A DNA stretch of 64,000 bases from Oceanobacillus arenosus (GTDB lineage Bacteria; Bacillota; Bacilli; Bacillales; Amphibacillaceae): assembly GCF_003369575.1 (NCBI RefSeq), contig NZ_PIOC01000010.1, forward strand, positions 22,350 through 86,349. Reading direction: 5' to 3'. The position numbers and the translations under genes were made by a program. This document shows, piece after piece, positions 29,730-39,397 of this stretch (position 1 is the stretch's first letter; each line of letters begins with the position of its first letter). The notes under the pieces are model-generated. The model was not told where the DNA came from, searched no databases, and was given only the letters and a program-made list of their open reading frames with translations.

Positions 29730-30149
29730 CCCCTTTACGATTTACTATTTGTCTGTGCTTTTTTGCATTTTTCACCAATTTTTATCGCCTCATTTTTACA
29801 TAATTTTTATAGTACATTAATACGTCTAAACTTATAATAAACGTTTGTTATTTTTGCGATTTCTTGTTGAACAAATCTGCGACGTTGTCAGAGTACAATA
29901 TTTCACAAAGCTATCTTACCATATATTAATAATTTTAAAATAACTCAACGATATTCTTGTCATTTTAATAGAAAAATGTACTTTTTAGTGTTATTATTTA
30001 TTAAAATGTATTGCATCTGTATTGCAATTATGAAATAAACACATCTAAGCACAACAAAACAAATTACCTTGCATATAATTTTTAACTAGTGGTAATGATT
30101 ATTATATTGTGTTAGGTGGTTTTATTTATATATTTTATATAAAGGGAGG
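29730..30149. other. AT-rich divergent intergenic region
   Basis: No ORF or hairpin of note. It must carry the promoters for the leftward 29.7-kb gene and the rightward Xre-ImmA-PIN operon. ATTTTTATAGTACATTAATAC near 29810 is an example of promoter-like sequence, not assigned. Confidence 0.4.
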
Positions 30150-30524
30150 GTGGCTATTTTGGTGTACACTATTCCGAAATACACTCAATATCAATTATCC
30201 CAAAAGGTAAAAGCAGTAATAAAAAAGGAAAATTTAAGCATTAATGAAATTTCATTGAAGTATGATGTAAATCTGAATTTAATCGATGATATTTTACAAG
30301 AACATGTGATATTTAAAGCGAAACATTATGAAGTAGTTTCAATTGTTTTGGGGCTTTCTATCAATGAGTTATTGGCTGATGAAGTGATTAAGCCTATTTC
30401 ATTCAGAAGTAAACATGAAGAAAATGATCAGGATATAAATCGAGAAATTAAAAAAATTAGTGATTTTTTTGTTGAAGTAGCGTTGTTAAAAAAAATAAAT
30501 GGTGGAACTTATGTTAAAAATTGA
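30150..30524 (+). CDS. Helix-turn-helix antitoxin/regulator
   Basis: 124 residues from GTG (a TTG nine bases on is also possible; GGGAGGG precedes). The central KKENLSINEISLKYDVNLNL and VSIVLGLSINELLADE look like a Xre-like helix-turn-helix. It precedes an ImmA/IrrE peptidase gene with an 8-base gap, the usual regulator-peptidase pair. Confidence 0.6.
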   Translation: MAILVYTIPKYTQYQLSQKVKAVIKKENLSINEISLKYDVNLNLIDDILQEHVIFKAKHYEVVSIVLGLSINELLADEVIKPISFRSKHEENDQDINREIKKISDFFVEVALLKKINGGTYVKN

Positions 30525-30532
30525 GGGATTTC

Positions 30533-31282
30533 ATGACTTTAAATAATGAACGTAAGGAAGAATTGAAGAAGTTAGTAAAAAAGGAATATGAAAGATTTAA
30601 AAAGAAATATCCATCTGTGGTAATTGCACCTATGAGGGACTCAATTAAAAGAATAGAAAGCTTGGGTATTTTGGTTTTGATCTCTGCAGCTCCAGACGAT
30701 GTTTCTGGTTTTTGCATGACTATTGGCGAAGATACCTTTATTTTTGTTAACAAAAAACATAACTTAGGAAGACAAAGTTTTTCATTATGGCATGAAGTTT
30801 ATCATTGGTTTACTGAAGATACTGGGTCAATTAGTTTATTGGGAGATTATAAAGATAACGAAGTTGAATTTTCCGCAGATTACTTTTCCTCTTTAGTTCT
30901 AATTGATGATACTGTTTTGTATGAAGAATTAAAAAATATGGGATACCCTCCAAAAAATCCTATGTATATCTCACACGATAAAATAATTCAATTACAGCAT
31001 CTTTTTGGAGTTAGTTATTCTGCAATGGTTACGAAGTTAATCGAACGCTTTCCACAAGCAAACTTGAATTCAAGATATGGTTTAGGTAATTCCAACAGAA
31101 AAGAAGAATTGATATCAAAAACACTTGCTCTAGGATTGAGTACTGACTTAATTAATCCAGGAAATAAAACTTACATAAGTAGTGAATTGTTTATTCTATT
31201 AGAATCATTATATAAAGAAGAAAAAATAAGTTACAATAAATTAAGTGGAATTTTAGAGTTTATTGAAAAGGAGCTGGATTGA
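30533..31282 (+). CDS. ImmA/IrrE-family metallopeptidase
   Basis: Start at the ATG after GAGGG gives 249 residues. The zinc motif HEVYH lies in RQSFSLWHEVYHWFTED (about residue 85), with the third-ligand helix NEVEFSADYFSSLVLIDD. A C-terminal helical part of about 100 residues follows (LISKTLALGLSTDLINPG...). COG2856 peptidases cleave Xre repressors in phages and stress systems; here the partner is encoded just upstream and a PIN-like protein just downstream, abutting. Confidence 0.85.
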   Translation: MTLNNERKEELKKLVKKEYERFKKKYPSVVIAPMRDSIKRIESLGILVLISAAPDDVSGFCMTIGEDTFIFVNKKHNLGRQSFSLWHEVYHWFTEDTGSISLLGDYKDNEVEFSADYFSSLVLIDDTVLYEELKNMGYPPKNPMYISHDKIIQLQHLFGVSYSAMVTKLIERFPQANLNSRYGLGNSNRKEELISKTLALGLSTDLINPGNKTYISSELFILLESLYKEEKISYNKLSGILEFIEKELD

Positions 31283-31909
31283 ATGACAGTTCCTAAATAT
31301 GATTGTATTTGTGATACGAATATTTGGGTTAAGGTTTGCATAGGCGCTGTTCATGAAGTTTACTTAGAAAGATTTAATGTGATTGGTATTGCAGATGCAG
31401 TTAAAAATGAAATAGTTAAATGGGACAGTAATGAAGATGAATTTAAGAAGATATGCAGTTTGTTTTATGAATATGAAAATAAAAATTTATTTGTAATTAA
31501 TTTGATTGATTTAGAGCCTATCACAAGGAAGATAATAGAGAATGAATTAAAACAAGAAGGCTTTATCGATTTAGATAATAGTAACAAGAAAATAGAAGAT
31601 TTAGGTGAGTTTGTGTCGTTTCTATATGCATATCATTTAGAAGTACCATATATGCATTCAAGTGATACTAATTTTAGTGAAGAAATTCAAAATGGTAGGG
31701 TGCTATCTAAATATAAAGGTATAGAAATAGTAACGTGGAATGAAATCTCTGAAACTATTACAGATAATCATTCTGAGAGAATTAAGTTAAATAAGATGGT
31801 AGAGGAAAAAAGCAAAGTAATGAGTAGACGCAACGAAAGAAGAAAAGAAGAAAATGATATGGACCGTAAACTTCAACAGCTAATGGATCGATTTTCAAAA
31901 GTATACTAA
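31283..31909 (+). CDS. PIN-like domain protein (putative toxin)
   Basis: 208 residues. YDCICDTNIWVKVCIGAVHE at the start and DLGEFVSFLYAYHLEVPYMH SSDTNF later supply the acidic residues of a PIN-type RNase fold. The last 50 residues are highly charged (MSRRNERRKEENDMDRKLQQ). Starts directly after the peptidase stop with AAGGAG, so the trio is one operon. Probable nuclease effector held by the first two proteins. Confidence 0.6.
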   Translation: MTVPKYDCICDTNIWVKVCIGAVHEVYLERFNVIGIADAVKNEIVKWDSNEDEFKKICSLFYEYENKNLFVINLIDLEPITRKIIENELKQEGFIDLDNSNKKIEDLGEFVSFLYAYHLEVPYMHSSDTNFSEEIQNGRVLSKYKGIEIVTWNEISETITDNHSERIKLNKMVEEKSKVMSRRNERRKEENDMDRKLQQLMDRFSKVY

Positions 31910-32055
31910 CTTTAATGTGGTTTGGAATATATCGACTAACATATGTCTGAAGATTCAAGTCTTTTAATTATTTCACCATTAGGCCTGATATTCATTATTT
32001 TTATAATATTTTTAGAGAATGAGAATAGAAATTGAACTATATAAGCAAACTATAT

Positions 32056-32071
32056 AAGCCTTTAAAGGCTT
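32056..32071 (+). terminator. Terminator of the Xre-ImmA-PIN operon
   Basis: aagcctttaaaggctt palindrome followed by TTTTTTG; the 140 bases before it are gene-free. Confidence 0.6.
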
Positions 32072-32149
32072 TTTTTGTCTTTAAATTGAACAAATATTCG
32101 TATGTGATAAAAGAACAAATGGATAGAAAACATTAAAGGGGATAGCTTA

Positions 32150-32464
32150 ATGGTTAAAGACCGCTGAAACATCGAATGGACAGCAACGATGATGCCGGAG
32201 CATGCAAACTTGTTAAAAGAAATGTGGCGCCAAAAAGAATGGAAAGAAAAACCGATGCTTGACGAACAACTAATCAACGAAATCAATTTAAAGCTACAGT
32301 TTGCTCTTAAGGATGATTTGGCGATTGAGGTTGAATATTTTCAAAATCATGATTATCACAAAGTGAAAGGTAAGCTTCTTGGTGTGGATACTTTGCTTAA
32401 TTACGTGGGGTTAGAGGAAAAAGAAATACCTTTAAACAGTGTAACTGGAGCATGGATAGATTAA
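32150..32464 (+). pseudogene. YolD-like gene with a nonsense codon
   Basis: ATG GTT AAA GAC CGC TGA then NIEWTATMMPEHANLLKEMW ... to a stop at 32462. YolD-family proteins begin with a MxKDRGxIxWT-like sequence, so codon 6 has changed from GGA to TGA. AAAGGGG precedes the first ATG; the inner ATG at 32189 has none. YolD proteins usually accompany Y-family DNA polymerases; none is here. Confidence 0.8.
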
Positions 32465-32613
32465 CCAGGAATATATGGCTCCTGCTATTGTTATTTCTAA
32501 ATTTATTTAATCCTCATATTCCTGTTATCTAAGCTATATAATTTATAAATTTGTAGTTTAGTGTTTAATTAAATAAAATACACATTTCATTTAGGTGAAA
32601 AAGGGGTGTCTTT

Positions 32614-33114
32614 ATGGGGGAAGTTAAGATAGATTATACTGGATGGGAATTTTATGACCAACTAATTAAACAGTACGGAGAACAAAATGAAGATTATTTT
32701 ATATATTTCTATGGTTATAAATCTGTTTACGTTGATGAAATTAAAGGCCTGTCATATGAAGGTGTTTTAAGTCAAGAAAAATTAGATCGGTTATATCTAT
32801 CAATTAAAAAGAATGGTTATTTATATGAAAGATATCAAGATTTGCACTTAATCTACTTACCTAATAAAACATACACGGTAGCCACTGGTGGCAACCATAG
32901 ACCATATTTAGCCGAATTTTTAAAAATAAAGAAGGTAATAGGTATGGTTGAAATATTAATACCGAAAAACCTACTTGCTGACGAGCAGATTCTTGAATGT
33001 GAAAAAATACTAGATGAAGAAGGAATTGATGTTCATACACGAAATCCTTACTTCTACAAACTGTGTGAAGAATATGATTTGCTTCCACCAAAAATGAAAA
33101 TAAGAATTAGCTAA
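32614..33114 (+). CDS. ParB-like domain protein
   Basis: 166 residues after AAAAAGGGG. LSQEKLDRLYLSIKKNGYLY and the TATGGNHRPYLAEF-like core (VATGGNHRPYLAEFLKIKKV, about 90-110) match the ParB/sulfiredoxin fold, where the GxxR-type loop binds nucleotide. No DNA-binding domain follows. Role unknown; related single-domain proteins occur in mobile elements. Confidence 0.6.
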   Translation: MGEVKIDYTGWEFYDQLIKQYGEQNEDYFIYFYGYKSVYVDEIKGLSYEGVLSQEKLDRLYLSIKKNGYLYERYQDLHLIYLPNKTYTVATGGNHRPYLAEFLKIKKVIGMVEILIPKNLLADEQILECEKILDEEGIDVHTRNPYFYKLCEEYDLLPPKMKIRIS

Positions 33115-33217
33115 AAGGGAGGATAAGGTATGAGTAATGCTGAGATGCCCATAGAATTCTTTCCTTTTGTGATATTTTACTTGGTGGAGGACTGAGTTGA
33201 ATCCACGATTAATATTC

Positions 33218-33693
33218 GTTTTCCTTATAATGTTCAACCATTAATGGATATACCTACCAGATCTATGACTAAAGCGAAATTTGAAGCTAGGATTAATAAT
33301 AAAGTTGTTCCTTTTAAAACAGAACCTTCACCGTGTAAAACATTCCAAAATATCCCCCACTCCAATGTTAAAAACGATGTTCATCACTGCAATCTATACA
33401 ATAGGTGTATTATCAGCATTATATGCAGCACTATTAGCACCTGAAAGAGCGTTGACGGCAACAATTGCATCAGGGTTAATTAATGGTTTAGCAACCATAT
33501 TGTTAGTTATTTTTGTTGACCTAAAGGTATCGTACTTGCTGACAACGTTGTTAATGGAAGAGGTAGTTATCATTCATTAAAAAGTATTTAATAATGATGG
33601 TTATATCGAGATTATTCGGGACCATACTTGCACAATTATTGTTTATACCAGGAGCTAAATATATTGCTTGGTTTACTACGTTTATTGTTTAAT
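33218..33693 (+). pseudogene. Amj-like lipid II flippase (DUF2837) remnant
   Basis: FITAIYTIGVLSALYAALLA and SGLINGLATILLVIFVD are the typical C-terminal half of Amj. After a frameshift near 33570 the end VISRLFGTILAQLLFIPGAK appears in another frame, to TAA at about 33692. The N-terminal half is missing. Amj moves lipid II across the membrane; this copy is dead. Confidence 0.7.
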
Positions 33694-33712
33694 AGTTATT
33701 CCACTAACTGGT

Positions 33713-33736
33713 GCATTACTTGAACAGAAGTAATGC
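33713..33736 (+). terminator. Terminator
   Basis: gcattactt / aagtaatgc stem, followed by AATTTTTC. Confidence 0.6.
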
Positions 33737-33931
33737 AATTTTTCTTGTTCAAGTAAATGGAAGAATAGTTTAATAGCACTCACAAAGTATTTTGTATTTA
33801 CTGTATAATATAATGAGAAATAAATACTATACAAAAGGACATGGAAATTTAGTGGTAATATCAATATTCTATGTTAACATTCCGAGATTTTTAGAATTAA
33901 TAAAATGAAACTATTATAGGAGAGTCCTAAA

Positions 33932-34903
33932 ATGAAAAAGAAAATGAACTATTTAATCTTACTTTTAACGATCATCTTTATGGTTGGTTGTACAAACGTA
34001 GAAGATGCATCCAATACAGATGTAGAAACAGTTCCACAAGAATTAACCACAGTTGAAACAAATAAAAATAATGAAAATGAAAAAGAAGAAACTACCACTT
34101 CGGTTGTTGATGAACCAGCAGCAGAGGAAACGTCGAGTGTTCCGGTTGCGGTGGAAACACCGACCCAACCAAATGATGAACTGTTCTCAGGATACGAACT
34201 TATTGAAGTTGATGGTGGTGATTTGTCTGGTTATCGTCAACCTAACGTCGTCGTTGACATTGGTTATGGGGACCGTGAATATTGGGCCTTTACGAATGAA
34301 CATGGGCAACTGGTACGTGTCATTGCTGACGAAATCATTCTGCAAGATGACAATAATGAACCTGTAACATCGTCTGGCAGATACTATTCTGATGAGGCAA
34401 AGGTTCCTGGTGTAGAAAGTGACGTTTTAGATGAGGGACATATCATTGCTGATTCTCTCGGAGGGGTATCGAATGCTTATAATATTACCCCACAAGATAG
34501 TACGCTCAACCGTCATGGTGATGTAGCTTATATGGAAGACGCAATCCGTAGTGCAGGTGGAGCTACTAATTTTGAAGCAATTATTACATATCCGAACACG
34601 GAAACGCAGATTCCTTCAAGTTATCAGTATACCTATACTTTAATGGGTAACGAGATTGTTGATACATTTGACAATGTGAACCCTGATGAAGTAAACGAAT
34701 CACTCGGTTTAACAGGCAGTGAGCCTTCTGGTTCAACCAGTTCAAACACAAGCGGTGATATTTCTAGTGTTGATACAAACGGTAATGGACAGGTGACGAT
34801 TAAAGAAGCAGAAGCAGCAGGTTTTAGTATGCCAATAACGAGTGACCATTGGTTATACCCATATATGGACGACCGTGATAACGATGGTATGGTAGGGGAG
34901 TAA
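33932..34903 (+). CDS. Secreted lipoprotein DNA/RNA non-specific endonuclease
   Basis: 323 residues: lipoprotein signal with lipobox MVGC (Cys at about 20), a Thr/Glu-rich linker (about 25-95), a nuclease domain with DEGHIIADSLGGVSNAYNIT and PQDSTLNRHGDVAYMED (about 170-205; DGH-like His and the Asn/Gln motif of NUC1-type enzymes), then a C-terminal calcium-binding repeat TNGNGQVTIKEAEAAG ... DDRDNDGMVGE of the excalibur/EF-hand type. A surface-held nuclease, with GGAG before the ATG. Confidence 0.8.
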   Translation: MKKKMNYLILLLTIIFMVGCTNVEDASNTDVETVPQELTTVETNKNNENEKEETTTSVVDEPAAEETSSVPVAVETPTQPNDELFSGYELIEVDGGDLSGYRQPNVVVDIGYGDREYWAFTNEHGQLVRVIADEIILQDDNNEPVTSSGRYYSDEAKVPGVESDVLDEGHIIADSLGGVSNAYNITPQDSTLNRHGDVAYMEDAIRSAGGATNFEAIITYPNTETQIPSSYQYTYTLMGNEIVDTFDNVNPDEVNESLGLTGSEPSGSTSSNTSGDISSVDTNGNGQVTIKEAEAAGFSMPITSDHWLYPYMDDRDNDGMVGE

Positions 34904-35066
34904 AACCCTAGAACTTTGAGGCAAAATGAATGAACGAAAGAATATTTCCCTCGTTGAACGATTTACTACAATTTGCAAATGGTTGTCTGTGCAGGAACAA
35001 CTGAAGTTAATGGTCATATCATCTATAAAATTTGTACGATGAGTATATAATTATTTTTCACTAACG

Positions 35067-35093
35067 GGTGCATTTCAAAGAAGGAAATGCACC
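35067..35093 (+). terminator. Terminator of the nuclease gene region
   Basis: 10-bp perfect stem ggtgcatttc / gaaatgcacc followed by TTTATTTTT. The remaining sequence of 34904-35276 holds no gene. Confidence 0.7.
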
Positions 35094-35276
35094 TTTATTT
35101 TTATTTGCTTCAAGTGTTGCTTTGGCCTCAAATCCCAAAACATAGCTGCCTCAAAAGAGAATAGGATTTCTTTATCGTTCTTTCAGAGTACACCCTGGTT
35201 AAACAAATGGAAATGTAGTAATATCAATGCATATGAGTGTTCAAACAGACTTGTTCAAATAATAGGATGTGAGAAT

Positions 35277-35891
35277 TTGATTTTTGGATATGCGAGAGTT
35301 AGTACAAAAGACCAAAATCTAAATCGTCAAATAAAAGAGTTAGAGAATTTTGGATGTGATCGCATTTATCGAGAAAAGCAATCTGGTAAAAACTTTGATC
35401 GCCCTGTTTATAAAGAAATGCGTTCCAAATTGCGATTTGGAGATGTACTAGTTATTCATGATTTAAGTCGCTTTGGTCGAAACAAAACTGAAATCAAAGA
35501 GGAATGGGAAGCACTTATTAAAGAAGAAATTGATATTGTCGTCTTAAATATGCCAATTCTTGATACAAGAAAATATAAAGAACTTGAGGGAGTTGGACAG
35601 TTAGTTTCCGATTTAGTACTAACACTACTTTCTTGGATGGTTGATGAAGAAAGAGAACGTATAAGAGCTGCACAGCGAGAGGGTATAGAAATTGCAAAAA
35701 AACAAGGGAAGTTTCGTGGCGGCATAAAGAAGTACTATGCGGGTGCTACAGGTAGAGATAAAGTGGTTTATGATAAAGTGGTGCAATTGTTAGAGCTAGG
35801 AACTAGCGTAATGGATATTCATAGAGAGGTTGGAATATCGAGAAATACTATATACAGTATCCAAAGGGAGTTAAAAAAGGATTTAATTTGA
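35277..35891 (+). CDS. Serine recombinase (resolvase/invertase family)
   Basis: 204 residues from TTG. Catalytic Ser in YARVSTKDQNLNRQ, with LVIHDLSRFGRNK, the E-helix region LVLTLLSWMVDEERERIRAA and GKFRGGIKK, then a C-terminal helix-turn-helix (MDIHREVGISRNTIYSIQRE). Small Tn3-type resolvases act on short res sites. It sits directly before Gabija genes, 68 bases away; recombinases often accompany defence genes. Confidence 0.9.
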   Translation: MIFGYARVSTKDQNLNRQIKELENFGCDRIYREKQSGKNFDRPVYKEMRSKLRFGDVLVIHDLSRFGRNKTEIKEEWEALIKEEIDIVVLNMPILDTRKYKELEGVGQLVSDLVLTLLSWMVDEERERIRAAQREGIEIAKKQGKFRGGIKKYYAGATGRDKVVYDKVVQLLELGTSVMDIHREVGISRNTIYSIQRELKKDLI

Positions 35892-35959
35892 TTTCCGACA
35901 TCCGAACTTAATTACAAAGAAATCTAGATTTAAGATTCTATGAAAAGGGGTAGTGAAAA

Positions 35960-37729
35960 TTGATTATATCTAAAGCGAAAGTTTATGGTTATAGAAATCT
36001 AAAGGATATTGAAATCAATCTAAATAGACTAGCAATCTTCATTGGAGATAATAACAGTGGTAAAAGTAATTTGTTAAGAGCCATTACACTACCTTTTTTA
36101 AATGACGAAATAGGTAAAGTTAGCAAAAATTTAGGGTGGTATGATATAAATAATGATTTTAAAAATAACTATTTTGAATTTATAGTTAGCAATTTAGAAA
36201 GGATAAGAAAGTCAGAGATAAAGATTGAGGAATTTACCGATGTCATTCCGTTTGTATCTGTTAAAGTTACCTTCCAACCAGATGGTTCCGATGAATTTTA
36301 CATTCGTAAATGGAATAACTCTATAGATGAAGCGGAAACATTGTATAAGATTGAGTATAAATATTATATAGAGAAACCCATTCAATTATTAGAACATATA
36401 AAAAGTATTTTAGTAGATAAAAATGAGGAAGACATAAAAAACATAAAGATGAATCTTTTGCCTATTGAAATGTTTAAGTATACGGTTATTGTTCCATCTA
36501 CTAATGAACAGGTAATATTTAATGACTTAATTAATTTTAAATATAACTCATTAGCCGCTGAAAGAGATGACTTTTCCAATAAAAATACACAGTTAGGATC
36601 TCAAGCATTGGTTAACTTACTACATAATAAATTGGATGATGAACAAAAAGTAAAAGTTGAAGAATCTTACGGTATTTTTTTTAGTGAATTAAAAGAAATC
36701 AGCAATTTAGAGGGTGTACTTAATTGGCAAGAAACATCGGATTTAGAAAATGCTAAAGAATTTTTTAATCAAATAACCTTATTGCCTAATATGCCTAGTA
36801 TTAGTTCTTTATTAAACAATGTTAGATTAGGTGTAGGCGATGAATATCTTTATAGTCAAGGGTTAGGTTATAGAAATCTTGTGTATCTATTAGTTATGAT
36901 GAACTCCATAGAAGTGAATCAAGAATCAGCTTTGAATATATTAACTATCGAAGAGCCAGAGGCACATCTTAGTGTAAATAACGAAAAGTTACTTGCTAGT
37001 TTTATAAATTCAATTTTAAGTACGAGCAAAAAAACACAATTATTTATTTCTACCCATAGCTCGCAGTTTTTGAACAAATTAGAGTTAGAGAACGTCACCG
37101 TTGTAAAAGAAGGAAAAGCATTTTCTTTAAAGTCTCTGATAAAAACTGATCATTTAAATTACTTGGCTAAAAAGCCAAATCTAGATTTCTTGAAATTTTT
37201 ATTTTCTAGGAGATGCATTTTGGTTGAAGGCCCAAGTGAAGAGATGCTTATTAAATCGTATTTAAGTATGCAAGACAGAGAATTAAACGATATTGAGGTT
37301 ATTTCTTTACATAAAGGCTTTACTACTATGCTAGATATTTGGTTAAAGGTCAATAGTGGAACATCGCATAGAATAGGTATAATAAGAGATTTTGACAATC
37401 AGCCTAACGCTCAACGAAATCATGAAAAGTATAGCGAACAACATGAGAATGTATTTGTAACTACGACTTCAGAGTATACTTTGGAACCTGAATTTGTAAA
37501 AACAGAAGAAAATTTCAGTAAGTTAAAGGCGTATTTCAGTGAAAAGCATAATTGGAGAGAAGAAGATATTGAGACTCCTGATGCTTTAGCAAAAAAGTGG
37601 CAGGGTGCTAAAACCGATATAATGCTAAAGTTTTGTCAAGATTTTGGTTCGGAGCAACTTGAAGGTGTAACTTTACCAAAACATATTGCACGAATATTAA
37701 ACTTCCTGAAAAGTGGTACTAAAGAATGA
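35960..37729 (+). CDS. gajA: Gabija protein GajA (OLD-family ATPase-nuclease)
   Basis: 589 residues from TTG with AAAAGGGG upstream. N-terminal ATPase with Walker A GDNNSGKSN (29-37) and Walker B LNILTIEEPEAHL (near 327-337), then a TOPRIM domain beginning CILVEGPSEEMLIKSYL (about 417). GajA of the Gabija system nicks phage DNA when nucleotide levels fall, together with GajB. Length matches known GajA (about 580). The stop overlaps the gajB start by 4 bases. Confidence 0.9.
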   Translation: MIISKAKVYGYRNLKDIEINLNRLAIFIGDNNSGKSNLLRAITLPFLNDEIGKVSKNLGWYDINNDFKNNYFEFIVSNLERIRKSEIKIEEFTDVIPFVSVKVTFQPDGSDEFYIRKWNNSIDEAETLYKIEYKYYIEKPIQLLEHIKSILVDKNEEDIKNIKMNLLPIEMFKYTVIVPSTNEQVIFNDLINFKYNSLAAERDDFSNKNTQLGSQALVNLLHNKLDDEQKVKVEESYGIFFSELKEISNLEGVLNWQETSDLENAKEFFNQITLLPNMPSISSLLNNVRLGVGDEYLYSQGLGYRNLVYLLVMMNSIEVNQESALNILTIEEPEAHLSVNNEKLLASFINSILSTSKKTQLFISTHSSQFLNKLELENVTVVKEGKAFSLKSLIKTDHLNYLAKKPNLDFLKFLFSRRCILVEGPSEEMLIKSYLSMQDRELNDIEVISLHKGFTTMLDIWLKVNSGTSHRIGIIRDFDNQPNAQRNHEKYSEQHENVFVTTTSEYTLEPEFVKTEENFSKLKAYFSEKHNWREEDIETPDALAKKWQGAKTDIMLKFCQDFGSEQLEGVTLPKHIARILNFLKSGTKE

Positions 37730-39069
37730 AGTTATTAGTTGCTGGTGCCGGGGCGGGAAAAACAACTTCAATGGCAGAAGAAGTTCTTTCAAGATATAGG
37801 GAAGTTGAGGATGGTAAAATAATCTATGTCATCACTTATACTAATGCCGCAAGAGATCAAATAAGAAACAAAATTATTGAGCAGCATGGCGACATTCCGA
37901 GACAAGTTAAAGTGGAGACATCACATGTCTTTTTGTTGCAGGAGTTAGTATTTCCTTTTTATCATTTATTGTATGATCAAAGGTATTCTTCTGTATCGGC
38001 TATCAATTTACCAGATAATCAAGGTTATAGAGCAAAAAAATTAAAAGAATTAAGAGAAGGAAATATTGTGCATGTCCAGGAAGTTACAAATATTTCTAGT
38101 CACGTTCTATACGGAAAAAGTAATGATAAAAAATTAATTAAAGAAAAAAGAAAGAGAATAATATCCATTATTGGAAATTACCTAGATTCAATTTTTATAG
38201 ATGAAGCGCAAGATATTGATAAATATTTATCAAAAATTATTGATGTATTTCATACCAATGGTTTTTACTTACATTTAGTTGGAGACCCGAAACAAGATTT
38301 AAGAGCACGGAATGAGTTCAGAAGGTTACTTGGGAAGTATCCTCAATTTGTAAAATATAAAAAAGAAAACCATAGATGCCCAATTTCGCATGTGAAGTTG
38401 TCTAATAAATATATTATTGAACAAGAAAAACAAGAGTGGCAAACTGAAGAAGTTGGTGTGTTAAAGTATTTTTATGAAAACGATATTAATTTAGACGAGT
38501 TTATAAAAGATGGAACCTGGGATTATATTTATATCTATCAAAAAAATGAAAGATTTATCACTGATACTAATGATGTGAATGCTCACGAAGACTTGTTAGA
38601 TTATGAATTAAAAATGCTAATAAAGAGAACAAATGCAGAAGATAATCATATTGATAAAATAACTTTTATTTTACATAGATTAATAAAGAAAAATTTAACG
38701 ACAAAAAACAACTGGAGTATCATAAATAAAGTAGGTGAAATCCTATCATTACAACTAACGAAGCAAGATAAAGCTAGACTATATGAAGCATTAGAGGCAA
38801 ACAAAGAAGCCACCAAAACAGAGGGAATAGTAGTGAATTCTATTGATAAAGTAAAAGGGTTAGAAGGGAATTGCTGTTTATTCATCTTAACAACAGAACT
38901 TTCTGAATACTTTTTCCTAAATAAGATTGAACTGAATAAAATGATGAATTATCTATATGTTGCTTTGACAAGATCAAAAAAGGAACTAATTATATTAATA
39001 ACAACGGAAGTTGAAGAAAAATATGGGCGTGAATGGATTAATAATAAGTTTAAACAATTATTAAAATAG
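37726..39069 (+). CDS. gajB: Gabija protein GajB (UvrD-like helicase)
   Basis: 447 residues; Walker A AGAGAGKTT (6-14), Walker B SIFIDEAQDIDK (about 155-165), LHLVGDPKQDLRARNEF, and the C-terminal UvrD motifs NSIDKVKGLEGNC and YLYVALTRSKKELIIL. A reduced superfamily 1A helicase, as in GajB, slightly shorter than the 494-residue type member. ATGA overlap with gajA indicates coupled translation. Confidence 0.9.
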   Translation: MKLLVAGAGAGKTTSMAEEVLSRYREVEDGKIIYVITYTNAARDQIRNKIIEQHGDIPRQVKVETSHVFLLQELVFPFYHLLYDQRYSSVSAINLPDNQGYRAKKLKELREGNIVHVQEVTNISSHVLYGKSNDKKLIKEKRKRIISIIGNYLDSIFIDEAQDIDKYLSKIIDVFHTNGFYLHLVGDPKQDLRARNEFRRLLGKYPQFVKYKKENHRCPISHVKLSNKYIIEQEKQEWQTEEVGVLKYFYENDINLDEFIKDGTWDYIYIYQKNERFITDTNDVNAHEDLLDYELKMLIKRTNAEDNHIDKITFILHRLIKKNLTTKNNWSIINKVGEILSLQLTKQDKARLYEALEANKEATKTEGIVVNSIDKVKGLEGNCCLFILTTELSEYFFLNKIELNKMMNYLYVALTRSKKELIILITTEVEEKYGREWINNKFKQLLK

Positions 39070-39397
39070 TAGACGTATCGTGTGAAAGTCTGATAGTTTA
39101 CTTAATAAAATATTTTAGTCCAACCTTTGAAAGATAGGGCACAAAAGATTATTCCAACTTTTTTATAGCTGACAAAAGCATAGCTGACTTGTGATTAAAG
39201 AAGCACGGAAAACTTGCTACATCGAATTTACTTATTATCATTTCTATAAAATCCTCCAGTTATTGCTGTTCTACTTAGTAACTTGTGATATTTCTACTAG
39301 AAATCCATGTGATTTAAAGGTAAAAAAACTTATACAACAGCTAATCCATGTATATTATAGATGAAGGAAATTTGGTCTACCAAAAAATGTTAAATAT
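39070..39397. other. Gene-free spacer
   Basis: No ORF, hairpin or repeat that I can support. An ATG at 39361 opens only 10 codons. Confidence 0.4.
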
